Notes: a model not told the origin generated them from the sequence alone. A stretch of 64,000 bases of DNA from Ectobacillus funiculus (GCF_004138295.1 NZ_SCFM01000023.1:1-64000); one strand, 5' to 3'; shown: positions 1 to 10,077, counted from the first letter of the stretch. Numbers and translations: made by a program.

Positions 1-2
1 GG

Positions 3-845
3 TTACTAAGTCTGCTCCTTGTATGTTATTTTGTCATTATGAGTGGGTTTCATGCCCGTTCATTAGTAGAAGTAACAAGTTCCTATTTGCTGGTGGGCAC
101 TCCATCCTGGGCCATCGTTATGCCATTTATGTGGGTGAGTCTCTATCTAATCATGGGCGGCATAAATTCGCTTGCCCGTCTGTTTGAAATAATCATCCCC
201 ATTACCGCCGGCATTTTTTTGGTTGTTGCTTTTCTGAGCTTCAAAACATTTGAGGTGGATAACCTGCGTCCAGTACTAGGGTTAGGGCTCATACCTGTAC
301 TAAAAGGAATCAAAACAACTGCTCTCTCCTATACAGGTTTTGAAAGCATGTTGATTATAATAGCATTTATGAAACAGCCAAACAAAGCAGTAAAAGCTGT
401 TCTAGTTGGAATTTTTATCCCACTGATCTTTTACTTGATAACGGTCGTGATGGTCATTGGTACGCTATCCGTGGATGGATTAATAACGCTAACATGGCCA
501 ACGCTTGATCTCATACGAAGTTTTGAAATGCCTGGTTTGCTATTTGAGCGGTTTGAATCCTTGTTACTCGCGATATGGATTATGAAAATGTTTACTTGTT
601 TTAGTTTTGGCTACTATGCTGCTTCTTTGGGGCTCGCGCAACTCTTTCAAAAGAACATTTATCCATTTATGTATGGATTACTTCCGATTATCTACATCAT
701 CGCCATGACTCCCAAAAGCATCAATGAAGTATTTAAATTAGGAGACATGATGGGCAATTTTGCGTTGTTTTTATTTGGGTTACAACCATTGCTACTTCTG
801 CTTGTCTTAAGATTGAAAAAGAGGAAGCATGAAGTAAAGTCATAA
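3..845 (+). CDS. GerAB-family spore germination permease (5' end outside window)
   Basis: Carboxy-terminal ~280 residues of an endospore germination permease of the GerAB/GerKB type (APC superfamily), an inner-membrane subunit of a germinant receptor. The frame is open from position 3, upstream of the first ATG at 39, so the gene starts outside the window. About eight hydrophobic helices are visible, and the segment TWPTLDLIRSFEMPG followed by FERFESLLLAIW is characteristic of the family. Full-length members have about 365 residues. The gene ends at a hairpin terminator and no gerC follows, so it is either the last gene of its operon or an orphan B subunit. The family is clear; the germinant cannot be inferred. 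Confidence 0.9.
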   Translation, partial: LLSLLLVCYFVIMSGFHARSLVEVTSSYLLVGTPSWAIVMPFMWVSLYLIMGGINSLARLFEIIIPITAGIFLVVAFLSFKTFEVDNLRPVLGLGLIPVLKGIKTTALSYTGFESMLIIIAFMKQPNKAVKAVLVGIFIPLIFYLITVVMVIGTLSVDGLITLTWPTLDLIRSFEMPGLLFERFESLLLAIWIMKMFTCFSFGYYAASLGLAQLFQKNIYPFMYGLLPIIYIIAMTPKSINEVFKLGDMMGNFALFLFGLQPLLLLLVLRLKKRKHEVKS

Positions 846-967
846 CACTGTACGGTTTCTTTTGGTTTCACTGTTGGTTCCTCTTACTGAGTGTTGGAGC
901 AACAACGAAATTGAAAAGGCTTTATAGATTTCTAAATACATCGATTTCCGCTTTCGAATCTTATGTT

Positions 968-995
968 AACCGGCCTAGCCATGGGCTGGTTTTTT
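968..995 (+). terminator. Rho-independent terminator after the germination permease
   Basis: An eight-pair stem (AACCGGCC / GGCTGGTT) with a short loop is followed by a run of six T. It lies 120 bp after the permease stop codon. Confidence 0.7.
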
Positions 996-1305
996 ACTCG
1001 TAAATAGAAGCATTTTTTACATGAAAAAGCCGACTCACGTTTTTATTTTCATGAATTGGCTAGTGAATCTTACTATAAGAAGAAGTCATTATGATTTACT
1101 CCTTGTTTTTGACGACTTAAGCTAAGCAACGTGTTTACAACTAAGTCTGGGACTTTCTGTATGTTTCCATTAATTTTACATATTATTCCGTTTATGAAGC
1201 AACTAAATTTAAAGGTTTTTTCATTTAGCCTGAGAAAAGATCACCTTATCCGTTAGATGACCCTCTACATGTATCACATGAGTTAATTTTTAACATTTTA
1301 GGTAT

Positions 1306-1319
1306 TGCAAACGCTTTCC
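1306..1319 (+). promoter_or_regulatory. cre-like catabolite site 1
   Basis: TGCAAACGCTTTCC matches the CcpA operator consensus TGNAANCGNWNNCW except at the last base. An identical 14-mer lies at 1352-1365. Both lie upstream of the alpha-amylase gene. Confidence 0.65.
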
Positions 1320-1351
1320 ATTCGTGTTATATTTCCATTGTCAGCAAATTG

Positions 1352-1365
1352 TGCAAACGCTTTCC
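1352..1365 (+). promoter_or_regulatory. cre-like catabolite site 2
   Basis: Exact second copy of the 14-mer found at 1306-1319, 46 bp downstream. It is followed closely by a ribosome-site-like GTGAGGTG and an 11-codon reading frame at 1381. The pair suggests dual CcpA control of a promoter that originally fed the start codon at 1381. Confidence 0.65.
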
Positions 1366-1380
1366 TAAAGTGAGGTGATA

Positions 1381-1416
1381 ATGATCATGAGAGAGACTTT
1401 CTTGCACTCAGGATAA
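1381..1416 (+). pseudogene. 11-codon reading frame with good ribosome site, cut by a dispersed repeat
   Basis: GTGAGGTGATA precedes ATG ATC ATG AGA and the frame stops at 1414-1416, exactly where the inverted copy of the dispersed element (1415-1536) begins. It could be the 5' stub of a gene truncated when the element arrived, or a short leader peptide. The peptide MIMRETFLHSG was not recognised. Confidence 0.3.
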
Positions 1417-1536
1417 AGAAAACTCGCTGATTGGTAAGCCGTTAGGCGAAGGCAGAAGCGTAGTTGTCCTTACACTTTATTCCTAAAGTTTTCGGCTAGG
1501 TTGAATGGGAAATTTCACAGTCTTAAAGTGTAAAAA
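1415..1536 (-). repeat. Dispersed hairpin-terminator element, copy 1 (inverted)
   Basis: Reverse-oriented copy of the family described at 49194-49467: AAAGAAAACTCGC at its left, GAAGGCAGAAGCGTAGTTG in the middle, and AAAGTGTAAAAA at its right end. It is the only copy outside 38.8-56.1 kb and the only one on the minus strand. It lies in the leader between the cre sites and the alpha-amylase start. Confidence 0.8.
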
Positions 1537-1635
1537 ACATGTATGTCAGTAGTTTATTTTGTGAATATAAAGGACTTTTCATGATTATCAGGCTTTTTAC
1601 GTTTTGCTAACAGTTCGAGAATCTTTAAAAATTTA

Positions 1636-1649
1636 TGCAAACGGTTGCT
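1636..1649 (+). promoter_or_regulatory. cre-like catabolite site 3
   Basis: TGCAAACGGTTGCT fits the CcpA operator consensus at every defined position. It lies 23 bp before the amylase start codon, a position suited to blocking elongation or initiation. Confidence 0.55.
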
Positions 1650-1672
1650 CATATTTCAAGGGGGATGGAAGT

Positions 1673-3244
1673 ATGAAAGGGAAAAAATGGACTACTTTGG
1701 CACTATCTTTACCGCTAGTTCTTAGCTTATCAACAGGTACCTATGCAGAAACGTTACATAGCGATAAGGGACAAACAACAAAAACGGGAAATAAAAATGG
1801 TGTTTTCTATGAACTATATGTAAATTCGTTTTATGATACGAATGGTGATGGCCATGGTGATTTAAAAGGCGTCACAAAGAAACTTGACTACTTAAATGAC
1901 GGAAATCCAGCAACGGAGAATGACCTCCAAGTGAATGGGATCTGGATGATGCCCATTAACCCCTCACCTAGTTATCACAAATATGATGTAACAGACTACT
2001 ATAATGTTGATCCTCAGTATGGAAGCTTGCAAGATTTTCGTAAGCTAACGGCAGAAGCACATAAACGCAATGTGAAGGTAATAATGGATCTCGTCATCAA
2101 TCATACAAGCAATGAACATCCATGGTTTGTTGATGCGTTAAAAAATAAAAATAGCAAATACCATGATTATTATATTTGGGCCGATAAAAATACAGATTTA
2201 AACGAAAAAGGCCCATGGGGTCAACAGGTATGGCACAAAGCATCCAACGGAGAGTATTTCTACGCAACATTTTGGGAAGGTATGCCGGATTTAAACTATG
2301 ATAACCCTAAAGTACAAGAAGAAATGATTAACGTCGGGAAGTTTTGGCTTGAGCAAGGAGCTGATGGTTTTCGTCTAGATGCGGCCATGCATATCTTCAA
2401 AGGCCAAACCCCTGAGGGAGCAAAGAAAAATATTGAATGGTGGAATGAATTCCGCGACGCGATGAGAGAAACGAATCCAAATACATATCTAGTTGGTGAA
2501 GTATGGGATAAGCCAGAAGTAGTCGCTCCATATTATCAATCGTTAGATTCTACATTTAACTTCGACTTAGCTGAGAAAATTGTTAATTCTGTTAAAAGTG
2601 GCACTGATCAAGGGGTGGCCACAGCAGCTGTTGCCACGGATGCAATGTTTAAATCATACAACCCAAATAAAATTGATGGGATATTCTTAACAAATCATGA
2701 TCAAAATCGGGTGATGAGTGAATTAAGTGGAGATGTAAATAAAGCGAAGTCGGCAGCTTCCATCCTGCTAACTCTCCCTGGTAATCCATTTATTTACTAT
2801 GGCGAAGAACTTGGTATGACAGGCCAAAAGCCAGATGAACTAATTCGTGAGCCGTTCCGCTGGTATGAAGGAAACGGAATAGGCCAAACAAGCTGGGAAA
2901 CACCGGTTTACAACGCAGGCCATAATGGAATATCAGTAGAGGCAGAAAACAAGCAAAAAGACTCACTATTAAATCATTATCGGGAAATGATTCGTGTTCG
3001 CCAGCAGCATGAAGAACTTGTCAAAGGAGATTTACAGTCGCTGCAAGTGGACAATCCACAAGTCATTGCCTATAGCCGTACGTATAAACAAAACTCTATC
3101 CAAGTGTATCACAATATTTCAAATCAGCCAGTTACATTGAAGGTTTCAAATAAAGGAAAATTGATTTTCTCTAGTGAAAAGGGGGCGAAGAAAGAGCAAG
3201 AAACATTAGTAATCCCTGCAAATACAACAGTGTTAATAAAATAA
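1673..3244 (+). CDS. Secreted alpha-amylase, GH13 family
   Basis: Extracellular alpha-glucan hydrolase. The start at 1673 is chosen because AAGGGGGATGGAAGT precedes it and the protein then begins with a signal peptide (MKGKKW, hydrophobic core, TYAET cleavage region). The four GH13 regions are present: DLVINH (residues 139-144), GFRLDA with nucleophile Asp236, GEVW with acid/base Glu276, and NHD with Asp343. Length 523 residues. A calcium-site-like DTNGDGHGD follows the first strand, and a short beta domain ends the protein. Three cre-like sites upstream suggest carbon catabolite repression. An inverted copy of the dispersed repeat lies in the leader. Exact substrate (starch, maltodextrin, pullulan) cannot be set from sequence. 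Confidence 0.92.
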   Translation: MKGKKWTTLALSLPLVLSLSTGTYAETLHSDKGQTTKTGNKNGVFYELYVNSFYDTNGDGHGDLKGVTKKLDYLNDGNPATENDLQVNGIWMMPINPSPSYHKYDVTDYYNVDPQYGSLQDFRKLTAEAHKRNVKVIMDLVINHTSNEHPWFVDALKNKNSKYHDYYIWADKNTDLNEKGPWGQQVWHKASNGEYFYATFWEGMPDLNYDNPKVQEEMINVGKFWLEQGADGFRLDAAMHIFKGQTPEGAKKNIEWWNEFRDAMRETNPNTYLVGEVWDKPEVVAPYYQSLDSTFNFDLAEKIVNSVKSGTDQGVATAAVATDAMFKSYNPNKIDGIFLTNHDQNRVMSELSGDVNKAKSAASILLTLPGNPFIYYGEELGMTGQKPDELIREPFRWYEGNGIGQTSWETPVYNAGHNGISVEAENKQKDSLLNHYREMIRVRQQHEELVKGDLQSLQVDNPQVIAYSRTYKQNSIQVYHNISNQPVTLKVSNKGKLIFSSEKGAKKEQETLVIPANTTVLIK

Positions 3245-3272
3245 AGGCGTACAATACAATGGAAATAGCAGC

Positions 3273-3301
3273 AATCCCTCTACTATCTCAGTAGAGGGAT
3301 T
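3273..3301 (+). terminator. Hairpin after alpha-amylase
   Basis: Perfect 11-bp stem AATCCCTCTAC / GTAGAGGGATT 28 bp after the stop codon. The T run is weak, so termination efficiency is uncertain. Confidence 0.6.
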
Positions 3302-3322
3302 ACACGTTGTTGAAAAAAGAAG

Positions 3323-3369
3323 TAGTCCATAAAAAAATCTCGAGGTTTTCCGAGATTTTTTATGGACTA
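3323..3369. repeat. Long inverted repeat, probable IS1182 end or bidirectional terminator
   Basis: Arms TAGTCCATAAAAAAATCTCG and CGAGATTTTTTATGGACTA pair over about 19 bp with one bulge and are followed by T-rich sequence. It lies 15 bp beyond the stop codon of the transposase remnant on the minus strand, so it may be the right end of that IS as well as a terminator. Confidence 0.55.
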
Positions 3370-3383
3370 TCTTTTTTCTTTTT

Positions 3384-3735
3384 TTAGTAACTTAAATCTA
3401 TGCCAGATTCGCGCAGCAAACGCAATTTGGTCCGTTTTTTCAAGTTTTGTAATATAGCGGTCATCAAAACTTGGATTGTAACTTTCTGAACTCCACGGTA
3501 GCGTGCGAAGCGAAACCTGTGAAGTTCTTTGCTTTCTGCAAAACTTCTTTCAACAGTAGAAGGTCGAACAGAACGCAGAACTTTCCCCCGTGGGGAAAGA
3601 CGCTGAGAATGCAGACGATCATATACATTTTGATGCACGGAAATACGAAGGACTCGATCCCTTTTCCTAGCATAAGGGCAGCCTTCGCAGCTTCCCTTTG
3701 GGGGACGGTACTCGTGATACCCTTGTCGTGTGGAA
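3384..3735 (-). pseudogene. IS1182-family transposase, C-terminal remnant
   Basis: The minus strand encodes GYHEYR, CEGCPYA, a segment ending LSPRGKVL, then TVERSFAESKELHRFRFARY and VQKVTIQVLMTAILQNLKK. This is the C-terminal half of IS1182-group DDE transposases, including the last catalytic glutamate region. The N-terminal two thirds are missing. At about 3735 the homology stops and an IS110 fragment on the other strand begins, so two unrelated elements have been joined by a deletion or nested insertion. Confidence 0.8.
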
Positions 3736-4134
3736 TTCGGAGCTATTGGTGACGTTGAGCGATTTAGTACATACAAAGAGTATCTCGGTGTTTCGGCTGG
3801 AAATAAACAATCAGGGACATCCGTAAAGGGCACGAGAATGACCTTTAGCGGTGTTCGAGATGCACGTCGTGTTCTCCATCAAATGGCAATGATAATCATT
3901 GCGGTGAATTCACACCCATCCGTATTTAGCTCCTATTATCATCGTCTAGTAGAACATAATATGAATGGGAAAACAGCAATCGGACATATGTGCGGCAAGA
4001 TTGCCAAAATCCTTTATATGATACTTAAAACAGGACAAAAATATGACCCTATAAAATACGCACAAGCAACAGGTATTCCTTGGTTATCTTATCCCATTAT
4101 GTCCTCTGAAAAGTCAAAATATTGTTATCTTTAA
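3733..4134 (+). pseudogene. IS110-family transposase, C-terminal remnant
   Basis: The fragment begins at EFGAIGDVERF and carries the Transposase_20 signature region QSGTSVKGTRM, then RDARRVLHQMA and a C-terminal KTGQKYDP segment typical of IS110 transposases. The N-terminal DEDD catalytic domain is absent, so it cannot be active. No start codon with a ribosome site belongs to it. It abuts the IS1182 remnant head on. Confidence 0.8.
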
Positions 4135-4160
4135 TCAAAATAGTGTGTTGTTCCTTGAAT

Positions 4161-4174
4161 GGAAAACGATTACA
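4161..4174 (+). promoter_or_regulatory. cre/LacI-type operator candidate upstream of lacZ
   Basis: GGAAAACGATTACA differs from the cre consensus only at the first base. It is followed at once by an inverted repeat (TTACAA ... TTGTAA). It lies about 240 bp before the beta-galactosidase start in an otherwise gene-free stretch (4135-4415). Confidence 0.4.
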
Positions 4175-4415
4175 ATTTTTTGTAATTGGATTCTCCCCAA
4201 ATTATTCCCTAAGGTAATAGTTATTTATTATCCTGTTATTTTTCCGAATGTATCATTTATCTCAAGAAGTTTAAAAATAGAATGATATAACATTTCATGT
4301 TGGATTTGATGAGATTCATTTCATGAAATAGGTTTACCTATGGGCTATCGTTTCTTGCAGGATATAAGCATTAGCATATAATTTAGAAATTTTATAGAAA
4401 GGAAGTATAACAAAG

Positions 4416-7400
4416 ATGACAATCATCCCTACCATAAATTGGCTTACTGATTTAAATGTGTTTGCAGTGAATCGCCTTCCTGCTCACTCAGACCATTTGT
4501 ATTACGAGACGATGGAGGAAGCAAGAAGTGCTGGTCCAATGGCCATGCGTTATGAATTGAATGGAAATTGGAAATTCAACTATTCTATAAATCCAGACAA
4601 TCGTCCGAAGCAATTTTACGAGCCGGATTTCAATTGCTCAAGCTGGGGAGATATTTCGGTGCCTGGGCACATTCAGCTCCAGGGCTATGGGAAGATGCAA
4701 TATGTGAATACGATGTATCCGTGGGATGGACATAATGATATCCGTCCACCGGAGATTCCGATGGATCACAACCCTGTAGGAAGCTATGTGAAGTTGTTTC
4801 ATGTGCCGGAAAATATGATAAACAAGCCAGTGTATATTTCCTTCCAAGGAGTTGAATCGGCTTTTTACCTGTGGTTAAATGGAGAATTTGTCGGATATAG
4901 TGAAGATTCCTTCACTCCAGCAGAATTTGAGCTTACCCCATTTTTAATAGAGGGAGAGAATAAGCTGGCAGTGGAAGTATACCAGAGGAGTACGGGCAGT
5001 TGGCTTGAGGATCAGGATTTCTGGCGCTTTTCAGGTATCTTTCGAGATGTATACCTCTATACAGTGCCAGAAATTCACGTCTCCGATGTGCATGTAAACG
5101 TTGAATTGGACTCCACCTATGTGACAGGTCAGCTTCAATTAAAGATGGAGCTTTTGCCAAGTGGCTCTGCTTCTTCCAAAATAGTAGCTGAGCTATATGA
5201 TAACAAAGACAGCTTGGTGAAAACAAAAAGTGGTGAGTTCGTTGATGAGAAAGGGATTCTTTCCATGACAGTGGACAAACCAGTTCTATGGAGTGCAGAA
5301 CATCCTTATTTATATAAACTTTATATTAAGGTTTATAGTAATTCAGGTAATCTAGTAGAAGTTATCCCGCAGAATGTTGGCTTTAGAAGGTTTGAACTTG
5401 TGGATAAAATCATGCGCCTCAATGGGGAACGCATTGTGTTTAAGGGTGTGAACCGCCATGAATTCAATTGCCGAAGAGGCCGTGCGATTACTAAGGAAGA
5501 CATGGTATGGGATATTCAAACGCTGAAACGTAATAATATCAATGCTGTACGTACGTCTCATTATCCAAACCAGAGCTATTGGTATGAGTTATGTGACGAA
5601 TATGGCATTTACGTGATTGATGAAATGAACCTAGAAACGCATGGATCGTGGCAAAAGATGGGCGTTGTAGAGCCGTCTTGGAACATCCCAGGAAATAAAC
5701 CGGAGTGGCAGAATATTGTTATGGATCGGGCAATCTCGATGTTTGAACGGGACAAGAACCACCCTTCCATCTTAATTTGGTCATGTGGGAATGAATCTTA
5801 CGGAGGAGAGGTCCTTCTGAACGTTTCCCGATATTTCAAGGCAGTTGATCCAAGTCGTCTTGTTCATTACGAGGGTGTATTCCATGCACGCGATTATAAC
5901 GATACGAGCGATATGGAAAGCCGCATGTATGCAAAGCCAGCGGACATTGAGAAGTATTTAACAGAAAATCCAGAGAAGCCTTATATTAGCTGCGAGTATA
6001 TGCATGCGATGGGAAATTCGCTTGGAGGTATGTACAAATATACAGATTTAGAGCGAAAGTATCCGATGTACCAAGGCAGCTTTATCTGGGATTATATTGA
6101 TCAAGCCGTTATCAAAAAGGATCGTTACGGAAAAGAATTCTTAGCTTATGGCGGCGATTTTGACGACCGACCTACAGATTACGGCTTCTGCACGAATGGA
6201 ATCGTGTATGCGAACCGAGAGCTTTCACCAAAGATGCAGGAAGTAAAATATTTGTATCAAGACTTCAAGTTAGTGCCTGATCAAACTGGTGTAACCGTCT
6301 TGAATGAAAGCCTCTTTTCTAATACAGCTGATTATCATTTGGAATATATCCTTTTCCTTGAGGGCCAGGAATTATATCGAAACAAGCTGAATCTGGCTGT
6401 GGCACCTCAGAGCGAGGGCCGAGCCGAATTTACGTGGCCGGTCGATATCATGAGCAAATCCGGGGAGTATTGCATTCATACTTCGTTGAATCTGAAGGAA
6501 AATACACTCTGGGCAGATGCGGGGCATGAGATTGCGTTTGGACAGTTTGTGTTTCAGGCGGGGCAGAACAATCTGTATCCTGTAAAAGGAGACTTACGAG
6601 TTGTACATGGTGATGTGAATATTGGGATTCATGGTCGGGATTTCACGGTTATGTTCTCGAAGCAAGTAGGAAGTTTGATTTCATTAAATTATGCTGGTAG
6701 GGAAATGATAGCAACTCCTCCTGCACCGTTATTCTGGAGAGCCACTACTGATAATGATAGAGGCTATTCACAAGGTTTCCATTCAGGACTCTGGTACGCG
6801 GCCAGCTTGTCGCGTAAGTGTGTTGCGATTGGTGTGGAGGAAAAGACAGATGCTGTTAGTGTCGCCTTTACTTACAAGTTACCACTCAATAATGAGCTTG
6901 AGGTAAAGGTTGGTTACACGGTATATCCGGATGGCAGCGTGTGTGTCAAGTCGGTATATCATGGTGCAGACAATATTCCGCCGATGCCAATCTTTGCGGT
7001 AGCCTTCAAGATTCCAGCCGATTATGATCAACTCGAATGGTATGCAATGGGTCCAGAAGAAAATTATTCGGATCGTGTGATGGGAGCAAGGCTCGGGATA
7101 TTTAAAAACACTGTGTCCGACAATGTGTCTGGCTATGTCATGCCGCAAGAATCCGGGAACCGTACGGGAGTGCGCCGAGTAAGTGTGACGAACCATGAAG
7201 GGCAGGGAATCAGAGTTTCCTCTGTAACCGATCCACTTGAGTGTACGATTTCGCCTTATACAGCATTTGAGCTTGAGCATGCCCAGCATCATTATGAACT
7301 GCCAAATGTCCACTATACGGTTGTGACAGTAGCCGGCAGGCAGATGGGCGTCGGTGGAGATGATAGCTGGGGGGCGCCGGTACATGACGAACACCTCATC

Positions 7401-7448
7401 CAAGCTGCTGAAGACATGGCATTCGAATTTATGATTCAAAGGGTCTAA
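4416..7448 (+). CDS. lacZ: Beta-galactosidase, GH2 LacZ type
   Basis: Cytoplasmic large beta-galactosidase (1010 residues, normal for LacZ). Domain order is sugar-binding jelly roll, immunoglobulin-like domain, TIM barrel, second Ig-like domain, and the Bgal_small_N C-terminal domain. The acid/base is Glu460 in WSCGNESYGG and the nucleophile Glu527 in SCEYMHAMGNS. GVNRHEF and RTSHYP of the GH2 barrel are also present. There is no signal peptide. The start has GAAAGGAAG ten bases upstream. No lactose permease is adjacent, so the source of substrate may be the secreted GH59-like enzyme and the sugar importer further downstream; this is inference. Transcribed alone, with a cre-like site upstream. 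Confidence 0.95.
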   Translation: MTIIPTINWLTDLNVFAVNRLPAHSDHLYYETMEEARSAGPMAMRYELNGNWKFNYSINPDNRPKQFYEPDFNCSSWGDISVPGHIQLQGYGKMQYVNTMYPWDGHNDIRPPEIPMDHNPVGSYVKLFHVPENMINKPVYISFQGVESAFYLWLNGEFVGYSEDSFTPAEFELTPFLIEGENKLAVEVYQRSTGSWLEDQDFWRFSGIFRDVYLYTVPEIHVSDVHVNVELDSTYVTGQLQLKMELLPSGSASSKIVAELYDNKDSLVKTKSGEFVDEKGILSMTVDKPVLWSAEHPYLYKLYIKVYSNSGNLVEVIPQNVGFRRFELVDKIMRLNGERIVFKGVNRHEFNCRRGRAITKEDMVWDIQTLKRNNINAVRTSHYPNQSYWYELCDEYGIYVIDEMNLETHGSWQKMGVVEPSWNIPGNKPEWQNIVMDRAISMFERDKNHPSILIWSCGNESYGGEVLLNVSRYFKAVDPSRLVHYEGVFHARDYNDTSDMESRMYAKPADIEKYLTENPEKPYISCEYMHAMGNSLGGMYKYTDLERKYPMYQGSFIWDYIDQAVIKKDRYGKEFLAYGGDFDDRPTDYGFCTNGIVYANRELSPKMQEVKYLYQDFKLVPDQTGVTVLNESLFSNTADYHLEYILFLEGQELYRNKLNLAVAPQSEGRAEFTWPVDIMSKSGEYCIHTSLNLKENTLWADAGHEIAFGQFVFQAGQNNLYPVKGDLRVVHGDVNIGIHGRDFTVMFSKQVGSLISLNYAGREMIATPPAPLFWRATTDNDRGYSQGFHSGLWYAASLSRKCVAIGVEEKTDAVSVAFTYKLPLNNELEVKVGYTVYPDGSVCVKSVYHGADNIPPMPIFAVAFKIPADYDQLEWYAMGPEENYSDRVMGARLGIFKNTVSDNVSGYVMPQESGNRTGVRRVSVTNHEGQGIRVSSVTDPLECTISPYTAFELEHAQHHYELPNVHYTVVTVAGRQMGVGGDDSWGAPVHDEHLIQAAEDMAFEFMIQRV

Positions 7449-8161
7449 TGATGATATGGAAACCCTTGTAAAATAATTTTTACTAGTGGGGAGTCTGGAA
7501 CATACAGGCTCTTCGCTAGTTTAGAATAATCATAATAGTTATTTATAAGGATACACAGTAAAAAAGGCTTTGTTAAAGACTTTAGTAGAAAATAAAAGGC
7601 TGTGCTGATTTTATGTAAATATGGTAATTTTTTTACATTCATAACATTTGCTAATTGGCAGAGGAAGAAAATAGGTTCGATGATGTCTGGATGCGAAATT
7701 CTAACGTATCGAATGTTTCAGCAAATAAAGAAACTATCATATTGCTTTAGGTAGCTGAGCAAGTATATGTTAAAGCATTTATTTTTCAAATAATGAGGGG
7801 TAAAGGGGCTGCTAGGGTAGCTCCTTTTCTTCTTTAACGAGGGAAAGCTAGTTGGCGAAGGAATATTTGGGTATCTATAGAAAAGGTAAAATTTTTTCAT
7901 AAAAAGTCCTAAAATGTAGCTATTGAAAACGCCTTATTAAAATTATGATAAGAATAACATAAAAAAGACTTGTAGAGTAAAGCTTTTAATTTTTCCATGA
8001 GTTAGGAAGGATAGGCATGGAGCTGAAAAGAATGCTAGATTGGTTGAATCTGCAATAAAACTTAATGAGGTATATGAAATGCTTTAATTGCCTGTTTATT
8101 TTTTTTCTTTTTATACAATTATTAAGATGTTCATATCGAAAAGATAGGAAAGAGGTAGAAC
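7449..8161. other. Gene-free, AT-rich stretch between lacZ and heparinase-like gene
   Basis: No reading frame here has both a ribosome site and recognisable protein content. A weak hairpin (AAAGGGGCTG ... AGCTCCTTTT, about 7802-7828) could terminate lacZ transcription. I see no promoter that I would defend. Confidence 0.5.
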
Positions 8162-9973
8162 ATGACTAGTTTTAAAAAAATTCTTGAAGCAATTAGTGAT
8201 GAAAGAAAAGATAAGAAAACTCTATTCGGTGACTTAGAATGGCGGATAGAATCCCTAGGAGTATTGGGAGAGCAAATCATTGAGGAAGCAAAAAAGGCTC
8301 AAGTAACGTCCCTTCCATCTATTAGCTTTGACGGATATCGAAATTATGTCGAGCAAGGCGATCGAAAAACATTTGAAAATCAGTACTTTGAACGGAGGAG
8401 AAGGTTATGTGCATTAGCTCTCCAAGTTTTTCTCGATGATACTCAAGATGTTTCGTACATGGAAAACGAACTTTGGCAGGTTTGTAATGAATTCACTTGG
8501 GCTTTGCCTGCACATATTCCAACAGCCGATTGTATATTTTCCAATGAACGAAATGCCCCTTGGGAAACTGTAGATTTATTTGCAGCAGAAACAGCACATA
8601 TGTTAGCAGAAATTTATGTTCTAATAGGGGAACGCTTACACCCGTTGGTCGGTCAGCGAATAGAAGTGGAAATCCACCGGAGGGTTCTGCAGCCTTTATT
8701 TTACAATCCTGTACCATTTAAATGGGAATCTGCTGCACACAATTGGAGTGCAGTTTGTGCCGGAGCAATCGGGATGACTGTATTATTAATGGTCGAAGAT
8801 AAAAACAAAGTCGCGGGTATGCTTGCTCGATTATTGGGTGCCTTGGAATCCTTTATGGAAGGATTTTCAGAAGATGGAGGGTGTGCTGAAGGGGTTGGAT
8901 ATTGGGGATATGGATTTGGTTATTATATCTATTTTGCCGATATGCTATATCACTATACAGAAGGAAAATTGGATTTATTGTCAGCAGCAAGGGTAAAAGA
9001 GATTGCCTGCTTTCCCTATCGCACGCAGCTTTCCCGAAATCATTTTGTTAGTTATTCAGATGGACAAGCTGCTCAAACACTACCAACAGGATTATTAAGT
9101 CGTCTTCGTAATATGTTAGGGGTTGAAGTTCCTAGTACAGGGGAGATTACAGGATATCATTTCGATCATTGTTATCGCTGGGCGCATATATTTAGGAATG
9201 TGATATGGACAGAGGATGACGGATTGAATAAGGAACAAGAAGACACACAGGAACATTTTTATTTGCCTAACACAGGCTGGGTGATTCATCGTGAACAAAG
9301 GGGAATGGATCAATTTGCTTTTTCAATAAAGGGAGGACATAATAATGAGCCTCATAATCACAATGATTTAGGGAATTTTATTTTGCATGTAAATGGGGAA
9401 GATATCTTAGTAGATCTTGGAGCTGGATTATATACAAAAGATTATTTTGGAGAAAAGCGTTATGAAATATTGAATAACCGCTCTAAAGGACACTCTGTAC
9501 CAGTGATTGGAGGACAAGAGCAACGGTCAGGAGCTCAATATGAGTGTAAGATTCTTTCTCAGTCTATAAATGAAAATGAAATTTCGTATACCTTAGATGT
9601 CACAAGAGCATACGGATTAGCAAATTTAAAACAATTTTATAGAAGCTTTACCTGGAAGACAGAAGAGAGTAAGTGTGTATTACATATGCATGATTATTTT
9701 AGGTATGTCGATAGACCAGAAGCAGTTCAAGAAGCTTTTATTAGTTATCTCAAACCAGAGATAACAGATCATTATATTGTTTGGAAAAGTCAACATGCAG
9801 AAGTAAAGCTGCAGTGGAATAAAGAGTGTTTTACACCTTCTTTGGAAGTCCATGAAATACTAGATCATTACGAACAGAAACAAACGGTGTATCGCCTTGT
9901 CTTACAATCGGAAGTAGTTAATAAAGAAATTGAAGGCAGCTTTTCTTTCTATTGTTTTCCTGCAAATAGATAA
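8162..9973 (+). CDS. Heparinase II/III-like polysaccharide lyase family protein
   Basis: 603-residue protein with an N-terminal alpha/alpha toroid-like half and a C-terminal heparinase II/III domain. The diagnostic stretch is GHNNEPHNHND (residues 392-402) followed by LGNFILHVNGEDILVDLGAG. The histidines and the following tyrosine (YTKDYF) are of the kind used by this lyase superfamily. No signal peptide is evident, so it probably acts inside the cell on imported uronate-containing oligosaccharides, as inferred for many Bacillales paralogues. Substrate unknown. AGGAAAGAGG precedes the start. It stands alone between lacZ and a Spo0E-like gene. Confidence 0.82.
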   Translation: MTSFKKILEAISDERKDKKTLFGDLEWRIESLGVLGEQIIEEAKKAQVTSLPSISFDGYRNYVEQGDRKTFENQYFERRRRLCALALQVFLDDTQDVSYMENELWQVCNEFTWALPAHIPTADCIFSNERNAPWETVDLFAAETAHMLAEIYVLIGERLHPLVGQRIEVEIHRRVLQPLFYNPVPFKWESAAHNWSAVCAGAIGMTVLLMVEDKNKVAGMLARLLGALESFMEGFSEDGGCAEGVGYWGYGFGYYIYFADMLYHYTEGKLDLLSAARVKEIACFPYRTQLSRNHFVSYSDGQAAQTLPTGLLSRLRNMLGVEVPSTGEITGYHFDHCYRWAHIFRNVIWTEDDGLNKEQEDTQEHFYLPNTGWVIHREQRGMDQFAFSIKGGHNNEPHNHNDLGNFILHVNGEDILVDLGAGLYTKDYFGEKRYEILNNRSKGHSVPVIGGQEQRSGAQYECKILSQSINENEISYTLDVTRAYGLANLKQFYRSFTWKTEESKCVLHMHDYFRYVDRPEAVQEAFISYLKPEITDHYIVWKSQHAEVKLQWNKECFTPSLEVHEILDHYEQKQTVYRLVLQSEVVNKEIEGSFSFYCFPANR

Positions 9974-10077
9974 GAATTAAATAGATTTTTGACCAAAATG
10001 AGAGAATGTCTGAGTCGAACTAGTATGAAGTGTATGAATCAATAAAAATTAAAAAGGAGAGAAGGGAAGGATGAGTA

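Noticed and set aside
6879-7439. 186-codon open frame on the minus strand within lacZ
   Set aside because: Antisense shadow of the conserved C-terminal domain of beta-galactosidase.
7924-7937. cre-like TGAAAACGCCTTAT before the heparinase-like gene
   Set aside because: Mismatches at key positions of the right half; likely chance in AT-rich DNA.
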